From Coenobita brevimanus (taxonomy: Eukaryota > Arthropoda > Malacostraca > Decapoda > Coenobitidae): a stretch of DNA of 64,000 bases. The number at the start of each line of letters is the position of its first letter. Positions within the stretch are counted from its first letter, which is position 1. Positions 24,771-35,439 of this stretch are shown here, one piece after another. The stretch is taken from positions 8,718,332 to 8,782,331 of the forward strand of contig CM064681.1 in NCBI GenBank assembly GCA_032717465.1, given 5' to 3'. A program made the position numbers and the translations under genes. The notes beneath the pieces were generated by a model. It was not told the origin of the DNA, did not search any database, and worked only from the letters and a program-made list of their open reading frames with translations.

Positions 24771-24960
24771 AATCTACCTAGCCAGCCGCCACCACCACCG
24801 CCTCCGCCACCACCAACACCGCCGCTCCTCTCCGCTCACTCACCTTTTGTGTGTCGTCTCTGGCCAATCCCGAGTATTGATACGGGAGCGCTGAAAACAA
24901 AAGGTGGGTCCGCTCGCAACAACAGGACACGGAGAAAAAAATGTCCTGGCAAGAGGATCA
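24770..24960. other. CCR-repeat patch with a 13-bp inverted pair
   Basis: A CCACCACCGCC run (24783-24828) is followed by ACTCACCTTTTGT (24838-24850) and its near-complement ACAAAAGGTGGGT (24897-24909), 46 bp apart. Each arm reads outward as a splice-donor-like AAAGGTGRGT on opposite strands. This is moderately CpG-containing sequence. Function unknown. Confidence 0.35.
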
Positions 24961-24974
24961 TATGGCGGCTTTGA

Positions 24975-25855
24975 TCCTCTTCCACCTACCCCCCAACTCA
25001 CCTCCCTCCTCCGCCCTTCTCTTCCAGCTCCCTCCCTCCTCCCATCTCCCCTCCTTAGTTCCTTCCCTCCCTCTCCATCCCGTCTCCCTTCTCCAGTCCT
25101 TCCCACACTGTTCCATCTTTCCTTCCGTCCCTTCCACCTCCCTTCATTATCTCCTTCCTTTCATCCCTCCCAACTTTCTTTCCCACTCTCCCACCTCTCC
25201 TACTCTCCTTTTCATCTTCCCTCCCCCGTTCTTTCCTTCCCTCCCTTCCATCTCTCCTTCTCTCCCTCCCATTTCTCTTTTCCTCCTCATCACTCTTTCC
25301 TAGCTCCCACCTTCACATTCTCCTATCCCCTCTTCTGTCCCCCCATCTTCCCTTTCCGTCTCTCTTCCTCCCACCTTCTCTCCCTCCTCATCTCTCTCCT
25401 TCTTCGTCCTCTCATCTCTCCTTCCCTCTCTCCCGTCTCAACCTTTCCTCCCTTCCATCTTCCCTCCCTCCTCCTTTCCTCCTTCTCACTGTCTCATCTC
25501 TCCTCTCGCTCCCGTCTCCCCTCCCTCCTCCCCTCTCCCGTCTCTCCTTCCCCCTCTCCCGTCTCTCCTTTCCTGCCCTTTATCTCCCCTTCCACCTTCT
25601 TTCCCTCCGTATCTCTCTCCTTCTCCCCCTCTCATCTCTCCTTCCCTCTCTCTCGTCTCTCCTTTCCTCCTCCTCCCTGTCTCATCTCTCCTTCCCTCTC
25701 TCCTGAGTCTCCTTTCCTCCCTTCCATCTCCCCTCCCTGCTTCCCTCTCCCGTCTCTCCTTCCCTTTCTCCCGACTCTCCTTCCCTCTCTCCCGTCTCTC
25801 CCATCCTCCCTTCCATCTCCCCTCCCTCCTTCCCTCCCTCCCAGATCCAAAGGCC
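24975..25855 (+). repeat. Polypyrimidine block with ~20-bp units
   Basis: About 880 bp, nearly all C and T on the plus strand, with CTCCTTCCCTCTCTCCCGTC-like units recurring from about 25490. Long open frames (322 codons plus, 277 and 334 codons minus) are artefacts. Confidence 0.92.
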
Positions 25856-26030
25856 GGAGTAAATGCCCCTAATGAGACCCAATACCCGAGTGGCTGCAAC
25901 AATTGAAAACAAAAATGGCGACAGAGAGAAAAGATGAGGCACGTCAGAGGGGATAAAAATGACGCAAGGTATTGTTGCAAGTTTGTAAAGTGGGGTGGGA
26001 GGTGGATGTCGAGGGTGAGACGGAGCAACT
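25856..26030. other. Short complex spacer between opposite-strand tracts
   Basis: About 170 bp of ordinary sequence separate the pyrimidine block on the left from the purine block on the right. Confidence 0.5.
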
Positions 26031-26560
26031 GAGGGAGTGAGAGGGAGAGGGAAGGATGGATGGATGGCAGGAGGGAGGGAGAACGATGGGTGGATAGATG
26101 GACGGATGGAGGGAGGGAGGAGAAAGGAAGATGGAGGGAGGGACTGTGTGCGGGATGAGGGAAAGACGAAGGGAAAAAGGAGAGAAAGACGAAGGGAGAA
26201 AGGAGAGAAGGAAGAAAGGGAGTGTGTGGGAGTGGGGGAGAGGGATGAAAGGAGGGAGAAAGGGGGGTAGTGTTTAAGTGGGAAAAATTGAATGTGTCTG
26301 GGACGGTGAAGAGGAGCAAGGAAGGAAGGAAGGAAGGAAGGAAGGAAGGAGGGAGGGAGGGAGGGAGGGAGGGAGGGAGGGAGACAGAGGGAAGGAAAGT
26401 CGGATGGTCTCCGTGTGGGAGTGGGAGTATGGTAAAGAGTAAGGGAGGGAAAGAAAGAGAGAGAGAGAGGGAGAGGGAGTGGAAGCGTGTGTATGCTTGT
26501 AACAGTGAAAAGGAGCAAGGAAAAGAAGGAAGGGACGGACAGCGTGTGGGAAAGAGTGGG
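26030..26560 (+). repeat. Polypurine block with (GGAA)n(GGGA)n
   Basis: GGGAGGGA/GGATGGAT-rich plus strand with a clean (GGAA)n to (GGGA)n run at about 26317-26384. Together with the preceding CT block it forms a switch from a pyrimidine-rich to a purine-rich plus strand. Confidence 0.9.
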
Positions 26561-26586
26561 ACTGTGGGATGTGCAGCGTGTGTGAA

Positions 26587-26588
<2 letters not shown>

Positions 26589-26641
<53 letters not shown>
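26589..26641. repeat. (GT)26 microsatellite
   Basis: Uninterrupted GT run. Confidence 0.97.
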
Positions 26642-26642
<1 letters not shown>

Positions 26643-27059
26643 TATGTTGGGAGGTAAACTGGAAGAACTGTGCAGAACATGAACAAAAAATGAGATACAG
26701 AGTTTCGGGGAGGAGGGAGGATGGTGTGAAGACAGGATGGTAATAACTAGGATCGTTGGCTGGAATGAGGAAAACAGATAAGGGATCAAAGCTGCAGAAG
26801 ACAGAGGAAGAGGGACGATGTGAGAACTGGAATGGGAGTAAATGGGACTGGCTGAAGATAAAGATAAGAGATAAAACAGACTGAATTTAGTGATGGAGGT
26901 GAGACAGTTCAAGGAGAAGAGCTTGCCTCAGTTTAAACTATTCACTATCGGGAGGTGAATAAACACTTGGGAGCTTCAAGGATAAAATCAACGTCATTAC
27001 AATTTCCTCCCTCTATTTCCCACTTACAGGTGAGCTGAGGTAGGGTTCAGGAAGCATGA

Positions 27060-27060
<1 letters not shown>
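26642..27060. other. Non-coding sequence
   Basis: Mildly purine-rich, nothing recognised. Confidence 0.4.

Positions 27061-27061
<1 letters not shown>

Positions 27062-27134
<73 letters not shown>
27062..27134. repeat. (CA)36 microsatellite
   Basis: Uninterrupted CA run. Confidence 0.97.
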
Positions 27135-27135
<1 letters not shown>

Positions 27136-27184
27136 AGAGGGCTCACAATTCAACAAGCCCCATGACGAAAATGTACCACACACT

Positions 27185-27213
27185 CACTCACCATTCAAGC
27201 CCCTGGAATCCTG
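27185..27213. repeat. 29-bp dispersed repeat, copy 1
   Basis: CACTCACCATTCAAGC followed by CCCTGGAATCCTG matches 28830-28858 at 25 of 29 positions. Probably part of a larger decayed repeat. Confidence 0.5.
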
Positions 27214-27555
27214 AGTGCACCTCACAAACATACCTCTCCACACATGAAAAAAGAACAGAAAAATAATCTTCATGAAGGAAATGATGGAGACTTTCTAACA
27301 TCTTCAAAAATAGGTCTATAATTAGAGAAGAATCGTAGGGTGGTGAAAAAAAATTAAAGGAAAAAAAGTGTATGCTCGTATAAAATTGGAGAGAAAATAC
27401 AAGAGGCCTTCCTGAGCCTAATAAAATCTCTTGTGGGTGGCTAATGTAAAATATATATAAAACTCAAGGACGTGACATACCCAAAAAAAAAAAAAAAAAA
27501 AAAAAAAAGAGCATTATAATGTTTCCCCTGAATTAAGGAAAATAATTCTGGAGGT
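27214..27555. other. AT-rich sequence with A26 tract
   Basis: A 26-bp poly-A run lies at 27483-27508, with no readable retroelement directly upstream. Otherwise nothing recognised. Confidence 0.5.
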
Positions 27556-27569
27556 GGCATCAACAACAA

Positions 27570-27634
27570 AAACTAATAATAATAATAATAATAATAGCAA
27601 TGATAATAATAATAATAATAATAATAATAGTAAT
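27570..27634. repeat. (AAT)n microsatellite
   Basis: AAT run with single interruptions (AGC, GAT, AGT). Confidence 0.9.
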
Positions 27635-27640
27635 AGGTAT

Positions 27641-27776
27641 ATAAGAGGGGAGGTGAGCTGGAAGCAGGGCAGTGAAATGGCGGGGGACAGGGCGACATGA
27701 AGGCGATTTATTTGTGGCCACCCCTCACGGGATTAAGGCGTCTGGCAATAAATAGATAATAATAATAATAATAATA
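27641..27776 (+). mobile_element. LINE 3'-end fragment (family A, copy 2)
   Basis: Carries GCGGGGGACAGGGCGACATG (the AGDRAT coding word; the following Trp codon is now TGA), then GTGGCCACCCCT, GGGATTAAGGCGTCTGGCAATA and a tail that begins AATAGAT and runs into (AAT)n. Same end as copies at 13701, 32655, 39080 and 49565. It lies in an AAT-rich neighbourhood, with AAT arrays on both sides. Confidence 0.8.
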
Positions 27777-28048
27777 CAGAAAAACGTAAAGAATCATAAT
27801 ATTAAAGAGGTTGAAGTGCAATACTGGAAATAAAACACCTCTGGAGGCGGCATAAATAATCTTTAAAATATACGTAAAAAAATAACAATTCGTACTAAGG
27901 GCTTAAATTGTATTACCGAAAATATAATAGATTCAATATAATCATCCATAAATGCCAGTCCTTTAGAATATGTAAGAATGGAGTAGGTATTCCCGTAAAA
28001 GGCCGCAGACGGTAAATGGAGAGGTAAATAATATAGCAGGGTGATGTG

Positions 28049-28050
<2 letters not shown>
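27777..28050. other. AT-rich non-coding sequence
   Basis: Nothing recognised. Confidence 0.4.
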
Positions 28051-28122
<72 letters not shown>

Positions 28123-28267
28123 AAGTACGTGCGCGTGTGTGTAATATCATAATCGGCGGTACTGTGTAGTGATAATTGCGATTCCCAAATGTGGCATGTG
28201 TGCGAAGAGGTGTTTGGTGATCATCTTCGAAGGTGATGAGGTGATAACACAGATGTGGTGATAATTA

Positions 28268-28303
<36 letters not shown>
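28051..28303. repeat. Two (GT)n microsatellites
   Basis: (GT)35 at 28051-28121 and (GT)16 at 28271-28303, with about 150 bp of ordinary sequence between. Confidence 0.95.
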
Positions 28304-28304
<1 letters not shown>

Positions 28305-28365
28305 TAGGATCTGAGAGGTTCTTACGTAACTGATAATGATGATGTTAATTGCTTTATTCCTTAGC

Positions 28366-28428
28366 CCCTTCAGCTCGAGGACGAAGTTGCCTTTATTCTT
28401 GCACTGCAGATGATTTCATTCAACTGGC
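28366..28428 (+). repeat. Dispersed CAGACGATTT element with both halves
   Basis: AGCCCCTTCAGCTCGAGGACGAAG (28363-28386, left half) is followed by GCAGATGATTTCATTCAACT (28406-28425, right half). This is one of the loci where both conserved phrases are present together. Confidence 0.5.
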
Positions 28429-28438
28429 AATACATTTT

Positions 28439-28441
<3 letters not shown>

Positions 28442-28485
<44 letters not shown>

Positions 28486-28542
28486 CTGGTGGTATGAACC
28501 GATTTATTTTGTAATTTCTTCTCATTTCATAAAACCGACTTT

Positions 28543-28588
<46 letters not shown>
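28442..28588. repeat. Inverted (CT)20 ... (GA)22 pair
   Basis: (CT)n at 28442-28481 and (GA)n at 28545-28588 are complementary, with a 63-bp loop. They could form a 40-bp hairpin stem. Confidence 0.9.
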
Positions 28589-28592
<4 letters not shown>

Positions 28593-28696
28593 TTAGCACA
28601 CCGAGAAACCTAATTACTCCTCTACTGGATTTACCTTATTACTCTTAAACATATAAAAATTTTGCTCATAGTAAGAAAACCAATCATGCCTCTAAC

Positions 28697-28729
<33 letters not shown>

Positions 28730-28738
28730 TATCATCAT
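28697..28738. repeat. (ATC)n microsatellite
   Basis: About 13 ATC units with one ATT interruption. Confidence 0.93.
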
Positions 28739-28829
28739 CCTGACCTCCCTTCCCACCCAAGGGCAGGGTGAGGAGTAGCAATGTCCAGACTGCACAAACT
28801 TGCCCAATCCAATAGGCCACGCTTCCATT

Positions 28830-28858
28830 CACTCATCATTCGAACCCCCGGAATCCTG
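28830..28858. repeat. 29-bp dispersed repeat, copy 2
   Basis: Second copy of the CACTCAYCATTCRARCCCC element at 27185-27213, same orientation. Confidence 0.5.
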
Positions 28859-29027
28859 GCCACAAATAAAAGGAAATAAAGTCCATACCTGCCGACCCGG
28901 TGACTGACTTCCAATATTAATAAAGGAGAATTTTGCTAAAGACATGAGGTACTATGAAGGAGTAACAAAAATGTGTACTTGACTTCCTCCTTGAAATTTA
29001 CAGGGACGGAAACAGGTACAGAACTTG

Positions 29028-29159
29028 GCTAATAATGATGATGATAATAATGACTAATAATAATAATGGCGATAATGATGATGATGATGGTAATAATAAT
29101 AATAATAATAATAGTAATAGTAATAATAATACCGGTTATAATTCTAATAATAATAATAT

Positions 29160-29190
<31 letters not shown>

Positions 29191-29221
29191 AAATAATAAT
29201 AATAATAATAATAATAATAAG
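29028..29221. repeat. (AAT/GAT)n array
   Basis: AATGATGAT units grade into long AAT runs with an internal A13 tract (29179-29191). Confidence 0.9.
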
Positions 29222-30220
29222 AAATTTTAGAGACGCTAGTAAAGACGATAAGCAAATAACACCAGAACTTTATTAGCAAAGTAGTTCTTATAATTTTTAC
29301 AGTTCTAATTGCAGTGTTTATTCCAGATATCTGACGTCAGAGGCATGGCAGTACTATCACATAATCCTTGGAAATTGTGACTGACAGAATCATACAAAAA
29401 AAAGTTAATTACTATAATCATATGCCATACAAATAATAATGAGAATCTTAAAATGGCAACAAGGATAAATTATATAATCATGGATGAAGAAAATGAATAC
29501 AAAATTTATTACATCCATGGAAAGAATAATAATAATAATAATAACAATAATAATAATAATAATAACAACAATGAAAATTATCATTAAATATTATCATTAT
29601 TATTATTATTGCCTCATTCTAAGGTGACAAAAAGGTAATATAATGGTGATTATTATTATTAACCACAAAGTAACTATTAACCACTCACGATGATGACGCA
29701 ATTTTTTCTAGCTGACAACAGACGCAATTTCTCACCTTCAGATACCCCTCAGACTGAAGAGGTTAATGGCAATACAGAAATAAATATATAACAAATAACT
29801 GTAAATTAAAAGATCTAGGACTTATCAATATTCATATCTACTACCACTGATACTACAACAATTATATTACTCATTTTCCCCTTAATATCCAACTACTATC
29901 ATCCAAACTCATCAAGGCAATATCCACGCCTTGCACCCTCACAGACCTCCACCTTGCTCAACACCACACACCTTGCACACATTCACAGGGGCAGATTTTG
30001 CTCATACGGCACCAGATTTAGCTTGACCTAAATTCTGGCAGCTAGCGGCATGAAGACTAGCGATATTAAATAATTTTCATCGACCATTTTTCGCACAATT
30101 ATAACATTCAGCATAATTTTTTCAAAGATATACTCCACGTCTTTACCACATTTTCTTGTAGTATACTTCTCCGATATTGTAGTTTATGGTGCTAGTTTAG
30201 AATGAATATAAAGATTCTGA
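29222..30220. other. AT-rich non-coding sequence
   Basis: Contains an AAT/AAC array at 29525-29570 and ATT runs at about 29593-29609. No gene recognised. Confidence 0.5.
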
Positions 30221-30224
30221 TCAG

Positions 30225-30502
30225 CTAGTCAGGTCAGGTGCGGGTAAGGGGATGGGTCTGTTATGATGTGGCAGGGGTAAACCAGTTCTGCTGTCGGGCC
30301 CTGCTGCGGATGTCACTGATTGCATTGCCCAGTTGACCCTTGTGCGGTGTGGTGCGGTGAGGATCTGTCCGTTCTCCCCTTTGGGGCTAAGATGCGAATG
30401 AATGTGTTTGAATGGATGAGTAAATGGAGAGTGAGTCATCCTGTCTCGGCTACCTCCCTTTCCTTGGGGGAAGCAGCCTAGGTATATAGATAGATAGATA
30501 AA
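30225..30502 (+). mobile_element. Possible LINE or SINE 3' tail with (ATAG)n
   Basis: A stretch of higher-GC, complex sequence ends with GGGGGAAGCAGCCTAGGTAT and an (ATAG)n run (30485-30500). Termination of GC-richer DNA in a short tetranucleotide tail is typical of LINE or LINE-mobilised 3' ends. No coding signature is visible and there is no second copy in the window. Confidence 0.35.
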
Positions 30503-30724
30503 GATTTCCAACGAGAATCTAGTGTTTAGTAAATTTTCTAGTGATAATCTGTTCTTTGTACCCACTGCCAACAGCTAACTCTGTGACAACCCTCTGCCAA
30601 CACTGAATCCTGCTTTTCATATACCTCACTCCACTCTTAACGTAATAGAGAGGATCCTTCCTTCCTAAAGCTTTTTTCTATGTGCTTCAAAATACTATGC
30701 TCTTTTTACTGTAACGTGGCACAG

Positions 30725-30900
30725 ATTTTCGTCGTTTTGCAGCTTATTTCACATAGCTTAACTGTAGAAATAGACACTGCTAAAGCTCTACATCCTTTCC
30801 ATAGCACTTCTTCACGACTAGCATCATTTTCTAGTGCTATTATATTTTTACAACCCGGCAATCAAAATGGAGGGATAGTAGTTTTAGGCCAAGTTGGGTT
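30725..30900 (+). repeat. Dispersed ~170-bp repeat, copy 1
   Basis: CATCCTTTCCATAGCACTTC (30791) and the downstream CAATCAAAATGGAGGGATAG...TTTTAGGCC align colinearly with 43561-43660. Upstream TTTTCGTCGTTTTGCAGC aligns with 43501. An unclassified, diverged repeat pair. Confidence 0.6.
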
Positions 30901-32260
30901 AAAAAAGGGCATGCCACATAGACACTCTTTATTTAACATCTTCCATCACCACAGACGGTAGGAAAAGTGTCAGCGAACTTTTGATCTAGATGGTACAGTT
31001 AAAGAAATAACCATCTTCCCAATTTCGTCTGAAGAAGATTTACCACCGACGAAATACAATGAAAATCTTATCTCTGCTGATGTGTGTTTCATATCCTTCG
31101 ATTATTCCGCTATGTATTCCTCCAACTTTAGGAAGGTACTCGCGTGTGTGTGTGTGTCTCTCTCTCTCTCTCTCTCTCTACCTAGCGACCCACTAACACG
31201 ATTTAAGAGAGCACAAGTTTAGCGACATTTGTGGATTTGGCTCAGCAGCTCAGAACAGACTTACCTGGCGAGAGGACCTTCAGGCCATGTAAGGCAGTGT
31301 GGCCCTTTGCTTATCACACCTGACCTCCTAAATCACTCATCTCACCACCACCACCACGCCCACACCCGCAGCACTATGGCAAACGGACGAACTGCGCTGA
31401 AAACCCAAGCACGCCTCGCTTATAAGAAATTATACCTGCATATTGAAGTTGTATTTAATGTAAGGATACAGCAGTTCTGGCCCTCCAGGTTACTGAATTA
31501 GAGTCCTAGTCCGGCTGAAATTACTGCAGCTTCAGAATAACCACCACTTCAGTATGTTGGTATATTCCACAAACACAATACCCAGCACTTTCATATCAAC
31601 ACCCACCCTCGCCTATGGGCTTACTTAAATCATTGTGCCGAATTGTGGCCAACTTAAAACCCTATTGTATATAACCTATCCTCGGCGATTTATTTTGCAT
31701 ATTAGAATTTTACCTCTGTAGGCAGAGACATTTTCATTACATTCGTGCGAACATTAATTTATTCATTTTGGGAGATTTCTCGTAATGAAGGGCTTAGGGG
31801 CCATCACTAGCCCCGTCACTACTCTGGTACTCTTTTGTTTTAAATCGTCTGATGGAAATAAAATACAAACCGTGTCCTCGGGGGAAGGGAATAATAACAT
31901 TTTCTTGATAATAAAAGCAATATGCAGTGGATCGATATGCATAAATAAATAAAAAAATGCATTGCACAATAAAATCTCGAGATGAAATATGAAAAATAAA
32001 TCGCTATGGAAGAGGTGCTACAAAATCTTCTAAGTAAGTAAGAACACAACTCATCGTTCGAGGGAGTGCAGAAAGGATCGCTCAGTCCGCCGCTTTGTTT
32101 TGCTCTTTTTTGTTTTTGTCTACCCACTTGCACATGTGATTAACTGCTCATTGTCTTATTATTTATGTCTTGCTGTGGCCTCATCGACAGCGTAGATTTG
32201 TGTTCGTGAGACCTTTCACGATCCTTGCATATATATATATACTGGTGATTTTACAGTACT
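30901..32260. other. Complex non-coding sequence
   Basis: Includes a short (GT)n(CT)n run (31143-31180) and a minus-strand CAGACGATTT box (31841-31852). No frame exceeds about 100 codons and no domain is recognised. Confidence 0.4.
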
Positions 32261-32345
32261 GTAATGCCAACTTTCTTTTGCCCACGAGTTCCGTTATTAA
32301 CAAGCTTTAAATATCGAAGTTACAAAAGAAAGAAGTATATGTATA

Positions 32346-32349
<4 letters not shown>

Positions 32350-32426
<77 letters not shown>
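32350..32426. repeat. (AT)38 microsatellite
   Basis: Uninterrupted AT run ending in TATACCGGTATATA. Self-complementary and capable of cruciform extrusion. Confidence 0.97.
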
Positions 32427-32428
<2 letters not shown>

Positions 32429-32654
32429 GGTATATACTTATTAGCATATTTAGACAAATTTAATGCCAACATTATTTTCTTATAATTATGCATTTAGAGA
32501 CCTGTTATAATGAAGGAAATAAAAATAAACGTGTGTTTGGGAGACAAAATGCTTGCATGTATATACTTACTAATTCAAAACAACACTGACTACCTATTCC
32601 AGAGAAGCATGTTTTTTAGACACAACACTGAAGTGATTACAAAAAAGTCTAAAA

Positions 32655-34085
32655 TATCTATATTTATCGCCAGACGCCTTAATCCCGTATAAGGGGTGGC
32701 CACGAACAAATAACCTCCATGTCGCCCTGTCCCCCGCCATTTCGCTGCCCTTCCCCCAAATCACACACCCCTCTCTCATACAGTACACCACTCCATCCCT
32801 CCGTCTCATCCTAGGTCTCCCCCTCCCTCTCCCCCCCTCCACCTCACTCACATACGCTCTCCACGTTTGTCTCTCTCTCTCTCCATCCTCTCCACATGGC
32901 CAATCCACCTTAATGTACTTTTGCTAACGCTTTCTATCACATCCACATCCACACCACAACGCTCCTTCACTACTCATTTGTCACTCTCTCTCCATACAAC
33001 TCCACATGCCCCTCTCAAGAAACTGATTTCCACTGCTCTCACTCTTGACATGTGTCCTATCAACAAGGTCCAAGCTCCGCTTCCATACGTCAGAGTTTGT
33101 ACCACTTTGCTATCATGTAGTGACTTTTTTACTTCCATTCTCATTTTCTAATTTCTTAACACTACTTTCAAAGAATCAGCAACTTTTCTTCACTGTTGTA
33201 CCCTTTCAAGTACTTCATCCTCTAAACTTCCATCCTTACTCATCACACTACCTGAGTACTTAAATGCACTTACATTTTCCATTTCCTCATCATCCACCCT
33301 CACTGTACATTCCGTGACTTCATTTCACTCGAAGGCCATAACTTTACTCTTCCCTACATTCACCTTAAGATTCAGTTTTTTACACACTCTCCCAAACTCA
33401 TTCACCAAGCCTTGCAGTTCCCCTTCGTTTTCTCTTAACAATTTACAATCATCTGCAAACAACAGTACAGGGAGTCTCCAAACACTGCCCCCTCTCATTA
33501 GGGCCGCCCCAACATCCACTGCCCTACCTTGAACTGTATCTCTTTTATAACCCCATTCATATACAGATTGAACAACCTCAACCAAAGAGACGTGACAGAT
33601 CTCTGTTTCAATCCAATATTCAGACAGATAAACTCATGCATTTCATCATCCAAACGCACTGCCGCCATAGCGCCCTCCTATATACTCTTCACAGCATTCA
33701 GCAACTTCCCACTGACTCCATATATTCTTAATATTTTCCACATTCCTTGTCTATCCAATCTGTCGTACGCCTTCTCTACGTCCATGAAGGCAGCATAAAA
33801 CTTTTTCCCTTCTCTAGAAACTTTTATACTAAAGACCTTAGGACGAATATCAGTTCTACCCAAACTCCTCCCTTTCTAAAACCTCCCAGTTCTTCTCTAT
33901 CTAATTCTTCTGCTACTTCCCTAACTCTGTCAACAAGTATCAAAACATATACTTTTCCTATTACACTAAGAAGACAAATGCCCCTATGATTACCACACAC
34001 TTCTTTTTCCCCTTTTCCTCTGTACAGGGAAATAATTATACCTGACTTCCATGACGAAAATATGCTCTTGGATAAATACAAACTT
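32655..34085 (-). mobile_element. 5'-truncated, frameshifted LINE with reverse transcriptase (family A, longest copy)
   Basis: On the reverse strand, 34081-33824 reads an RT start with YRGKGEKEVCGNHRGICLL (fingers). 33863-33678 reads the first palm block, with the FMDVEKAYDR motif (Asp at about 33780) and a GVSGKLLNAVK stretch. 33585-33325 reads the second palm block with FADD (33448-33459), then a NVGKSKVM thumb segment. Further on are a TYGSGAW block (about 33080) and the C-terminal AGDRATWR word (32714-32737), then GTGGCCACCCC and AAGGCGTCTGG at the 3' end (about 32670). The blocks lie in different phases and are interrupted by stops, so it is dead. The N-terminal endonuclease and upstream region are absent. 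The order and motifs are diagnostic of a non-LTR element; the clade (RTE, CR1 or Jockey-like) is undecided. Confidence 0.88.
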
Positions 34086-34147
34086 TACTCTGAAGGTGTG
34101 AGAGTAGATGAAAGGACCAATGCAACAGAAACCAACCGTGCATGGGA

Positions 34148-34148
<1 letters not shown>

Positions 34149-34202
<54 letters not shown>
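34149..34202. repeat. (CA)27 microsatellite
   Basis: Uninterrupted run, about 65 bp beyond the truncated 5' end of the LINE. Confidence 0.97.
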
Positions 34203-34204
<2 letters not shown>

Positions 34205-35168
34205 ATAAAGGCTATTATGTACGCCTATTAATATGAACGACTGGCAACGTGAAAGATGTCATTATATTCTCTGTCGTTGGAGCAGAACAAAAATTCATCA
34301 TATTATTAAGTAGTATTACTCTACAATATTTTGTGCAACATGTAACTGTGACAATAGGAATCTACCTATTTATATAACTACGTCTGTTTGTTTATCTGTC
34401 TGTCCACTTACGTACGTATGCGTATACACAGGTATTTATATGTATGTATGTATGTATTTATCTACATTCATAATCTGTCATAATCAGGTACTTCAAAAAG
34501 GACATAAAATGCTCCAGTTTGCATGCAATTTTACAGATAAGTGAGGTCACAGGAAATGAGCAAAACTAATATATATAATGCCAAAACGTGGGGTTCCATG
34601 AGACTTGAACCTAACACATCCTATCACAAACTCAGTTCAATTTAATCTGTTTTTGCCGCTACCAGAGGACCTCTACTTTCAGTTTATGGGAGATCTTTTG
34701 AACTGAAAGGACTAGAAAAATTTATCCACTAAAACCGGGCGTCCACCAATCCCTGGAAACGATTTTTTTTTTTTTTTTTTTTTATATTATGCTGGTTACT
34801 GACATGATATTAATATACGTTGTAGAAATCTAGGATTAGTTAGAAGCCACAGCCCTCAAAAAATATGTATCAAATGTCTAATGTAATTTCAGAGTCAGAA
34901 GTCCTCACACAAAAGTTCCATATACTCTTTCTTTCTTTTACCGTAAGTGTCGACAACAAGGTATGTTTTTTTTAAGACTCTTCATTTTCCATTCACTAAA
35001 AGCATTAACACTCTGGGGATGAATTCTGATACAAGCCGAGTAAGAATGGGAGGATTATGACAATTAAAGGCTTGTTGTCAAACGGATTGTATGGCAACCC
35101 TTGTGACAGTCTTTACATCAGTGCCGCTGCTCACACCTTAACCTCCACAACACAACACAAAACAACAC

Positions 35169-35170
<2 letters not shown>
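34203..35170. other. Complex AT-rich non-coding sequence
   Basis: Short (GTAT)n at about 34438-34458 and a T21 tract at about 34763-34783. A GGTTCAAGTCT word on the minus strand near 34597 resembles a tRNA B box, but no A box accompanies it. No gene. Confidence 0.4.
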
Positions 35171-35233
<63 letters not shown>

Positions 35234-35297
35234 AGCCATCCATGTACACGTGAACAGTGGGGTGGGGCGAGAGGTGCACACACACACACACACACAG
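35171..35297. repeat. Two (CA)n microsatellites
   Basis: (CA)30 at 35171-35231 and (CA)11 at 35276-35297. Confidence 0.95.
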
Positions 35298-35439
35298 CAG
35301 TCCTCATTAACTAGAGTCATCGCGGGGCCCAGGTCGTGTTCATTACTGACGTCTAATTATTACCAGGGCGGGTCAGAGGGGGACACCGTTCACGACACGA
35401 GGCGGGGAGGGGGAAGTGGCGGGGGTGATGTTGGGCGTG

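Noticed and set aside
24904..26912. Frames of 322, 277, 334 and 212 codons on both strands
   Set aside because: All arise from CT and GA low-complexity tracts and a GT array. No family signature.
27483..27508. Poly-A tail of a retrogene
   Set aside because: A26 is present, but the upstream sequence has no readable frame or element end, so it is treated as a simple poly-A tract.
31259..31268. Minus-strand CCAGGTAAGT, a perfect splice-donor match
   Set aside because: A single 10-bp consensus can occur by chance in this length of DNA, and the sequence before it has stops in the frames I checked and no acceptor partner.
32594..32908. Independent small Arg-rich gene on the minus strand
   Set aside because: It is the C-terminal coding part of the LINE, as shown by the AGDRATWR word and by homologous copies at 13.7, 27.7 and 39.2 kb.
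34575..34620. Second tRNA-like element (minus strand, GGTTCAAGTCT)
   Set aside because: Only a B-box-like word. No A box or cloverleaf upstream on that strand.
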